Assembly: GCA_002722845.1 (NCBI GenBank)
Contig: PBND01000010.1
Location: 1-39,468 of the forward strand
Direction of reading: 5' to 3'
Source of the DNA: Myxococcales bacterium
Lineage (GTDB): Bacteria; Myxococcota; UBA4151
DNA length: 39,468 bases
The notes under the pieces were generated by a model. That model was not told the origin of the DNA, did no database searches, and saw nothing but the letters and a program-made list of their open reading frames with translations. This document shows positions 35,201 through 39,468 of the stretch, in pieces. Every line of letters starts with the position of its first letter. Positions within the stretch are counted from its first letter, which is position 1. The translations under genes were made by a program, and so were the position numbers.

Positions 35201-35632
35201 GCCTTTCTGCCGGATGCGGCCGAGCGTCTTGCCCTCTACGAGCAAATCAGCCGGCTACAAAACGATGAAGAGATCGAGGCTCTTGAGGACGAGTTGTCAG
35301 ACACCTATGGCCGCCTACCGAAGGAGCTCGAAGGGCTCCTGCTCACTGCGCGCATCCGCTGGCGTGCGCTCCCTCTCCAACTCGCCCTACTCCAAGCGGT
35401 GAAAAATAGCAGGGGACGCTGGAGCCTCACCGCTGGCTTTCATGGGGAGACGACGCCCGTTGAGGGCCCGAGCCTGGTGGCCTTCGTGAGCGAAGCCGCT
35501 AATCGCTGTCATCTCACAAAGTCCGGTCGACTGGTTCACGACCCGGCCGACCAAGAGGGTAAAGATCCCGCCGACTTGCTCCTTGCCTTCGTCAGTCGCC
35601 TCCTTGGGCTACTACCAAAGCAGGAGGCTTAG
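32210..35632 (+). CDS. mfd: Transcription-repair coupling factor Mfd
   Basis: DNA translocase that removes RNA polymerase stalled at lesions and recruits UvrA; 1140 residues, typical. The N-terminal UvrB-like region (about 1-340) includes TRGSVIDLWPPN. The RNA-polymerase-interacting domain follows (LNPGDLVVHIDYGIAAYQG, about 464-482). The RecG-like motor has GDVGFGKTELALRA (Walker A, 615-622), DEEQRFGVKHKERLK (DEEQ 716-719), TMTATPIPRTLQFAL and the TRG segment GRVGRRAERGYCYLLI. The C-terminal autoinhibitory domain closes the protein (PDAAERLALYEQISR, DTYGRLPKELEGLL). It starts in an ATGA overlap with the helicase gene. Its TAG stop overlaps the convergent dnaJ stop. Confidence 0.98.
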   Translation: MSGVPEAAWAYMLRDQEGPQLVVTPEPEQAQGLANELRCWRPDLSIALFLSSGESPYTRLSAEPQAVQSRMGLMTQLALGAQPAIIVADAQVMARRLPNPQHIESQCRLLAPGDHVERGDFLETLQAGGYYPAPRTEEPGTFSTRGSVIDLWPPNDPKPSRVDFFGDEIESIREIDPGLQRGGIKKEIFAFGPAQLIQPGPALAQERRTHLLELGESQQLPSETIRQALDRLSAGIQAPLIQAFEPVLLDLKGPLLDWLKRETQITLCDPEAIRRQLERVDEHFFAGYEGLMEEALAAPPQAHRLECADLMGRLSALGASPLSPQTGDTSPALSDLEELMARLRLNPEGEQDRLEPLAKDVRRWRRDGYRPIMVAPPGRLERLRRRLEGLGLGLRNLPSSPALDWQACDLRDLSAHLWLGEGRQSMGFVDHRLKQVLLVEQELLGRRRTGGRRSHRKRFRASLDQLNPGDLVVHIDYGIAAYQGLTRRIIDGVTMDFLQLNFRGEDKVFVPVERISVLRRYDGGGRPKLDKIGGTSWQNRRKKVRRGLLEMAHRLAQTQARRQQAQVLPIPHPGSLMNDFDAGFPHELTPDQETAMEAITKDLESAVPMDRLLCGDVGFGKTELALRATFSAVAAGQQVAILCPTTVLCHQHLRTFRDRLGRFGIRVEALSRLTGSTPLKQLESDLARGNIEVIIGTHRLLSPRFTYQSLGLLVVDEEQRFGVKHKERLKELKAGVNILTMTATPIPRTLQFALLGLRQLSVIETPPTDRRSVRTALAPYHDTLVQEVMERELHRGGQIFFLHNRVRTLPGIAHHLQGLVPHARVEMAHGQMNPERLEEAMVRFTEGEVDLLVCTSIIEAGLDIPRANTILIDRADHFGLTQLHQIRGRVGRRAERGYCYLLIRKAEAALTDQARERLDALQRFTHLGAGFQVARADLDQRGAGNLLGEDQSGQVAQVGIDLYLDLLAEALAQVQGGSGQLTDRLDLKLGRSAVIPHAFLPDAAERLALYEQISRLQNDEEIEALEDELSDTYGRLPKELEGLLLTARIRWRALPLQLALLQAVKNSRGRWSLTAGFHGETTPVEGPSLVAFVSEAANRCHLTKSGRLVHDPADQEGKDPADLLLAFVSRLLGLLPKQEA

Positions 35633-36714
35633 TCGAAGAGACTCCCCAGCGTCTCCCAAAGACTCTTTTCCTGCTCATTGAGCTCATCGCCAACAGCCTC
35701 TGCATAGTCCCGCAAAGCCGCCTTCGCTTTGGCGTCTAAGTTCTTCGGCACCACGACCACCACACGAACAAATTGATGTCCACGCTGTCCATCAGCGCCG
35801 ATGCCCTTACCCCGCAACCGGAACTCGGTACCATTCTGCGTTCCAGCAGGAATTCGCATCTCGACGGTTTTTCCGTCCACTGTCGGGATTTCCACCTTGC
35901 CGCCCAGGGCCGCCTGGCTAAAGCCAATGGGAGCCTCGCAATAAATGTTTTTTCCTTGGGCGGTAAAGAAGGGATGCTCGGCGACCTGAACCTCGATGTA
36001 GAGATCGCCGGGGCTACTGGAGCCACGCTGGTAATGACCGCCATCTCGGATGCGTAGTCGAGTCCCCGTCGTCACGCCGGGCGGAACCCGGAAAGAGACT
36101 TGATGCTCCTGGTCGCTGACGCCAGCACCCCGACAACGGGAACATGGGTTGCTGGTGTCAACACCGCTCCCCCGACAGGCATCGCACTCACTGGCAAAGG
36201 TCAAAAATCCACGCTGGGCGGGAATCTGCCCCATACCACCGCATCGGCCGCAGGGTTTGGGTGGCATCCCATTGTGGGTCCCTTGACCTTTGCAGCCGCC
36301 GCAAGGGGCTTTACGCTGGTACTTTAGGCGACGTTCTCCCCCCCGGGCCGCTTCGATGAACGGGACCTCAAGGGGTACGAGCAGCTTCGGTTGACTGCTC
36401 CGGCCGCTTCGACCGCCGCCAAAGAAGTCGAAGAGTTCGCTAAACATGTCGGCCGAGAAGTCGGTTTGAAAGCCCCCCGGAAAGCCTTCGCCTGCGCCCA
36501 CATCCCGACCATATCGATCATAGCGAGCCCGACGCTCCTCATCACCGAGGATCTCCCAAGCTGCTGCGACCTCTTTGAAGCGCTCCTCGGCCTGGGCATC
36601 CCCCGGGTTCTGGTCTGGGTGATACTTCGCAGCGAGTTTCCGGTAGGCCTTGCGGATCTTTTGGACATCCGCTTCTCGGTCAACACCGAGGACCTCATAG
36701 GGATCCCGAGACAA
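35629..36714 (-). CDS. dnaJ: Chaperone protein DnaJ
   Basis: Type I Hsp40 co-chaperone that stimulates DnaK ATPase; 361 residues. The J domain (1-70) carries the HPD motif in KYHPDQNPGD. A short Gly/Phe-rich linker follows (about 73-105). Four zinc-binding CxxCxGxG repeats (CGGCKGQG, CGRCGGMG, CDACRGSG, CSRCRGAG) lie at about 135-210, then the two substrate-binding beta domains. The start is TTG at 36714, three bases after the dnaK stop; no ATG lies before the J domain in frame. The ends of dnaJ (TAA) and mfd (TAG) overlap by four bases. Gene order grpE-dnaK-dnaJ. Confidence 0.97.
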   Translation of the reverse strand: MSRDPYEVLGVDREADVQKIRKAYRKLAAKYHPDQNPGDAQAEERFKEVAAAWEILGDEERRARYDRYGRDVGAGEGFPGGFQTDFSADMFSELFDFFGGGRSGRSSQPKLLVPLEVPFIEAARGGERRLKYQRKAPCGGCKGQGTHNGMPPKPCGRCGGMGQIPAQRGFLTFASECDACRGSGVDTSNPCSRCRGAGVSDQEHQVSFRVPPGVTTGTRLRIRDGGHYQRGSSSPGDLYIEVQVAEHPFFTAQGKNIYCEAPIGFSQAALGGKVEIPTVDGKTVEMRIPAGTQNGTEFRLRGKGIGADGQRGHQFVRVVVVVPKNLDAKAKAALRDYAEAVGDELNEQEKSLWETLGSLFD

Positions 36715-36717
36715 GGA

Positions 36718-38568
36718 CTACTCGGTGCCGCCACCGAAACCGGTGTCCGTCGCCGCCTCAGATGCCTCTGCATACATCGCATCGGCGATCTTATGAGACG
36801 ACAATTCCAGTCTCTGGACGGCGCCCCTCAAGGCATCATAGTCTTCTCGCTCCAGCTCCTGGCTCAGGTTGGATAAGTCGACGCGAATTTGATCGATGTC
36901 CGCGGGCCCGAGCACATGGGCATACTCTTCAAGAGCCTTCTCCGTGGTGTAGATCAGACCATCTGCGTTGTTACGCAATTCAGCGAACTGTCGAGCCATA
37001 CGGTCAGAGTCACGATAGACTTCTGCTTCGTTGATCATCGTGTCGATCTGCTCTTCATTGAGCCCGGAGCTGGCGGTAATTCGAATACTCTGCTTGCGGC
37101 CCGTACCCAGATCTCGGGCGCTCACATTGACGATCCCGGACGCGTCGATGTCGAAGGTCACTTCAATTTGTGGCACGCCACGGGGTGCGGGCGGGATCCC
37201 CACCAACTCGAAACGCCCAAGGGTTTTATTATCGAGGGCCATTTCACGCTCACCTTGCACCACATGAACGTTCACGAGGGGTTGATTGTCCACCGCCGTG
37301 GAGAAAACCATCGCCTTGCGAGTTGGGACCGTCGTATTGCGATCGATCAAGCGCGTCATCAGGCCGCCCTGGGTCTCAACGCCCAAGGAGAGTGGGGTGA
37401 CGTCGAGAAGTAAGACATCCTTCACATCACCACTGATGATCCCGGCCTGAATCGCGGCGCCCTGGGCGACCACTTCGTCGGGATTTTCCCGCCGGTTCGG
37501 CTCCCGCCCAAAGAATGCCGTCACCTTCTCTTGAATGATCGGCATGCGGGTCTGCCCACCCACGAGCAAGACCTCTTGAACCTCTGATGCATCCATGCCC
37601 GCATCATCCAGACACTGCTGACAGGGCTTCAGCGTGCTTTCGACGAGGGGCATAATCCACTCCTCATACGTTTCACGCTCAATGGTGCGGTTCAGGTGTC
37701 GGGCACCCCCCTCCACATCTGCAGAGATGAACGGGAGGTTAATCTCAGTGATCTCGGCGGTCGACAGTTCGTGTTTTGCCCGTTCGGAGGCCTCTTTGAG
37801 ACGCTGCAAGGCCATCCGGTCGTTGCGCAGGTCAACGTCGTGCTCTTCCTCAAACTCCGCCGCCAGCTTGTCGATGAGGAGTCGATCAAAGTCGTCGCCA
37901 CCAAGATGGGTGTCGCCGTTGGTTGCGACCACCTCGAAGACACCCTCGGTCAGGCGGAGGATCGAGATATCAAAGGTTCCACCACCGAGGTCGTAAACGG
38001 CAACGGTCTCTGCACCTTTTTCGGAGAGTCCATAGGCCAAGGCGGCGGCCGTCGGCTCGTTGATGATCCGCTCTACCGTAATGCCGGCGATTCGACCGGC
38101 ATCTCGGGTTGCCTGGCGCTGAGAGTCATTGAAGTAAGCGGGAACGGTAATGACAGCCCGCTCTACGGCCTCTCCTAAATAGTCCTCAACCATCTGCAAA
38201 AGTTTGGACAGAATCCAAGCAGAGATCTCCGCTGGACTGTAGGCCCGGCCTCGAACCTCGACCCAGGCATCACCGTTTTCCGCCGAAACCACCTTATAGG
38301 GAAGCATGTCCTTCATCCCCTGGACCGCTTCGTCGTCGAATCGATTGCCGATCAAGCGCTTGACCGAGTAGACTGTATTTGCCGGGTTTGTGATCGCTTG
38401 CCGCTTCGCAATCTGCCCAATCAAGCGTTCACCCGACTCGGTAAAACCCACCATCGAGGGCGTGGTTCTCCCCCCCTCGGCATTCGGGATCACGATCACC
38501 TCGCCGTTGGCGAAGATGGCAACACACGAGTTCGTCGTGCCTAGATCAATACCGATAATACGCGACAT
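36718..38568 (-). CDS. dnaK: Chaperone protein DnaK (Hsp70)
   Basis: ATP-driven Hsp70 chaperone; 616 residues, slightly shorter than E. coli DnaK (638). The nucleotide-binding domain starts [16 protein letters not shown] and has [47 protein letters not shown] and [10 protein letters not shown]. The substrate domain follows ([16 protein letters not shown], then KRQ-type [13 protein letters not shown]). The lid ends in a short Gly/Thr tail without the EEVKD-like end. AGAGG lies eight bases before the ATG at 38568. It follows grpE after 25 bases, which contain a small hairpin. Confidence 0.98.
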   Translation of the reverse strand: MSRIIGIDLGTTNSCVAIFANGEVIVIPNAEGGRTTPSMVGFTESGERLIGQIAKRQAITNPANTVYSVKRLIGNRFDDEAVQGMKDMLPYKVVSAENGDAWVEVRGRAYSPAEISAWILSKLLQMVEDYLGEAVERAVITVPAYFNDSQRQATRDAGRIAGITVERIINEPTAAALAYGLSEKGAETVAVYDLGGGTFDISILRLTEGVFEVVATNGDTHLGGDDFDRLLIDKLAAEFEEEHDVDLRNDRMALQRLKEASERAKHELSTAEITEINLPFISADVEGGARHLNRTIERETYEEWIMPLVESTLKPCQQCLDDAGMDASEVQEVLLVGGQTRMPIIQEKVTAFFGREPNRRENPDEVVAQGAAIQAGIISGDVKDVLLLDVTPLSLGVETQGGLMTRLIDRNTTVPTRKAMVFSTAVDNQPLVNVHVVQGEREMALDNKTLGRFELVGIPPAPRGVPQIEVTFDIDASGIVNVSARDLGTGRKQSIRITASSGLNEEQIDTMINEAEVYRDSDRMARQFAELRNNADGLIYTTEKALEEYAHVLGPADIDQIRVDLSNLSQELEREDYDALRGAVQRLELSSHKIADAMYAEASEAATDTGFGGGTE

Positions 38569-38581
38569 ATAGTCTGACCTC

Positions 38582-38596
38582 TAAGTCGTAGACTTA
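38582..38596. repeat. Perfect inverted repeat at the grpE-dnaK junction
   Basis: TAAGTC (38582-38587) and GACTTA (38591-38596) form a perfect 6-bp inverted repeat around GTA. It covers the grpE stop codon and lies 13 bases before the dnaK start, just upstream of the dnaK Shine-Dalgarno sequence. It could be an RNA processing or translation-control hairpin, or chance. Confidence 0.3.
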
Positions 38597-39385
38597 TGGG
38601 TTATCCCCGCCATTAGGAAGTCTTTCGTTTTTATTGTCCAGATTTCCTGCGCTGACCACGACTCGCGCTGGGCGTAAGATACGATCATGGAAGTGATAAC
38701 CCTTCTGGAGTTCTTCGATCACTTCCCCCTCTTTGCGGGCATCTGGGATATTGGCCACCGCCTCTTGTAACTCCGGATCGAAGGTCCCCCCGGTCGAGTC
38801 GAATGGCGTTGCACCGAAACGAGCGAGCATACTGATCAACTGATTGCGAATCATGGAGACACCTTCGCTCAGCAACTTCGGATTATCTGCCCCAGCAGAG
38901 ATGGCCCGGTCCATATTATCCACGACCTCGAGCAACTCACGGAGCACCGGCTCGCTGGCATAGCGCCGCTCTGCAGCCCGTTCTCGAGCATTCCGCTTAC
39001 GGAAGTTGTCGAAGTCGGCCATCAATCGCAGATGCCGGGTGGAAAGCTCCTCATTCTTCGTGCTCAACTTCTCGTTCTCGGCTTGTAGGGCCACCAAGGG
39101 GCTCTCCTCCTCTGCTGCGTCTGCTTCCTCGCTGAGCGCATCGCTGAGCGAATCTTCAAACTGAAGTTCCGGCTCCGGTTCAGGAGCCCGTGAGGGGGGA
39201 GGAGTTGGCACTGGCGTAGCCAGCGGCTTGGGCTCAGTGCCATCAATACGCGGCGGAACCCTAAGCGGGCGAGCCGGCTCAACAACGGGCGCTGTCCCAC
39301 TGACGGGCTCCGGAGCGCCCGTCTTCTCCACGGCGGCCACGGCCTCGCCAAGGAGCTCATTGAGACTGTTTTCTTCTTCGTTCAT
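38594..39385 (-). CDS. grpE: Nucleotide exchange factor GrpE
   Basis: Exchange factor that releases ADP from DnaK; 263 residues, long for the family (about 190-210). The ATG at 39385 is preferred over a GTG at 39391 because AGGTG lies five bases before it. The N-terminal 100 residues are an unusual Pro/Ala/Glu-rich region (EPEPE, PTPPPS, SLSDALSEEADAAEEES). A dimer coiled coil (about 98-140) contains ADFDNFRKRNARERA, the GrpE signature helix. LLEVVDNMDRAI and the C-terminal beta domain (FDPELQEAVANI, GYHFHDRILRPARVVVSAG) complete the protein. The identification is secure from the C-terminal half. Confidence 0.96.
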   Translation of the reverse strand: MNEEENSLNELLGEAVAAVEKTGAPEPVSGTAPVVEPARPLRVPPRIDGTEPKPLATPVPTPPPSRAPEPEPELQFEDSLSDALSEEADAAEEESPLVALQAENEKLSTKNEELSTRHLRLMADFDNFRKRNARERAAERRYASEPVLRELLEVVDNMDRAISAGADNPKLLSEGVSMIRNQLISMLARFGATPFDSTGGTFDPELQEAVANIPDARKEGEVIEELQKGYHFHDRILRPARVVVSAGNLDNKNERLPNGGDNP

Positions 39386-39468
39386 AACCACACCTAAACA
39401 TCGGCTCGGGGCACTTGCCCTAGAACACTAGCCCCTTGCAACTGGTCACTGCCAAGGGTGGCGTTCAA
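39386..39468. other. Upstream region of grpE (window edge)
   Basis: The 83 bases before grpE hold the Shine-Dalgarno sequence and an imperfect hairpin: GGGGC (39411-39415 region) and GCCCC can pair across about 18 bases. No CIRCE element (TTAGCACTC-N9-GAGTGCTAA) and no convincing sigma-32 promoter are visible. The promoter or the end of a preceding gene may lie beyond the window. Confidence 0.3.

Noticed and set aside
39436-39455. TGGCA...TTGCA resembling a sigma-54 promoter upstream of grpE (minus strand)
   Set aside because: The GG-to-GC distance is 12 bases, not the required 10, so it should not be recognised by sigma-54.
39386-39468. Possible CIRCE/HrcA operator before grpE
   Set aside because: No TTAGCACTC inverted repeat is present in the visible bases; it may lie outside the window.
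1-39468. Mobile elements, CRISPR arrays, tRNA or rRNA genes
   Set aside because: None was recognised: no transposase or integrase motifs, no regularly spaced repeats and no stretch looking like a structural RNA gene; genes are packed too closely to leave room.

Overview
This is a gene-dense, GC-rich chromosomal window from a flagellated Gram-negative bacterium. Outer-membrane-type lipoproteins, periplasmic parvulins, a tetraheme c-type cytochrome, an FHA-GGDEF enzyme, a MotE-like protein and a 'flagellar operon protein' of the TIGR02530 type together suggest a deltaproteobacterium-like lineage (Myxococcota, Bdellovibrionota or Desulfobacterota sensu lato). This placement is inferred from gene content only. 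About 32 protein genes fill the window. No rRNA, tRNA, CRISPR array, insertion sequence or prophage was seen, and no gene-free stretch exceeds about 130 bases.

Layout. (1) 1-6112, minus strand: a cut-off IPT/TIG lipoprotein, dnaE (replicative polymerase), an FHA-GGDEF diguanylate cyclase and plsY (phospholipid synthesis). (2) 6151-14413, plus strand: a tightly packed run holding a tetraheme cytochrome/pseudo-phosphoesterase lipoprotein, an MltD-like lytic transglycosylase, moeA, mobA, three consecutive parvulin-type foldases (the last surA-like) and pdxA. Almost every junction is a 1-4 base stop/start overlap. (3) 14425-28957, minus strand: a flagellar cluster. In transcription order it is a sigma-54-type regulator, a 925-residue exported TPR protein, flgB, flgC, fliE, fliF, fliG, fliH, fliI, a MotE-like protein, fliK, flgD, a TIGR02530-like protein and flgE. 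A second GGDEF gene lies just upstream (29071-30063). (4) 30195-35632, plus strand: a Rep-like helicase overlapping mfd. (5) 35629-39385, minus strand: grpE-dnaK-dnaJ.

How the genes work together. The flagellar block builds the MS ring (FliF), rotor (FliG), rod (FlgB, FlgC, FliE), export ATPase and regulator (FliI, FliH), and hook with its cap and length control (FlgE, FlgD, FliK). The operon also contains the large exported TPR protein and the MotE-like protein, while fliJ is missing from its usual place. These are the least standard parts of the window. The regulator has alanine where its receiver domain should carry the phosphorylated aspartate, so it is probably controlled by something other than phosphorylation. 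The plus-strand run in region 2 is mainly envelope biogenesis (parvulins, transglycosylase) mixed with cofactor synthesis (Moco, pyridoxal phosphate); its surA-pdxA pair matches the order known from enterobacteria. pdxA contains a conspicuous AT-rich, TTA-codon-rich patch of about 120 bases.
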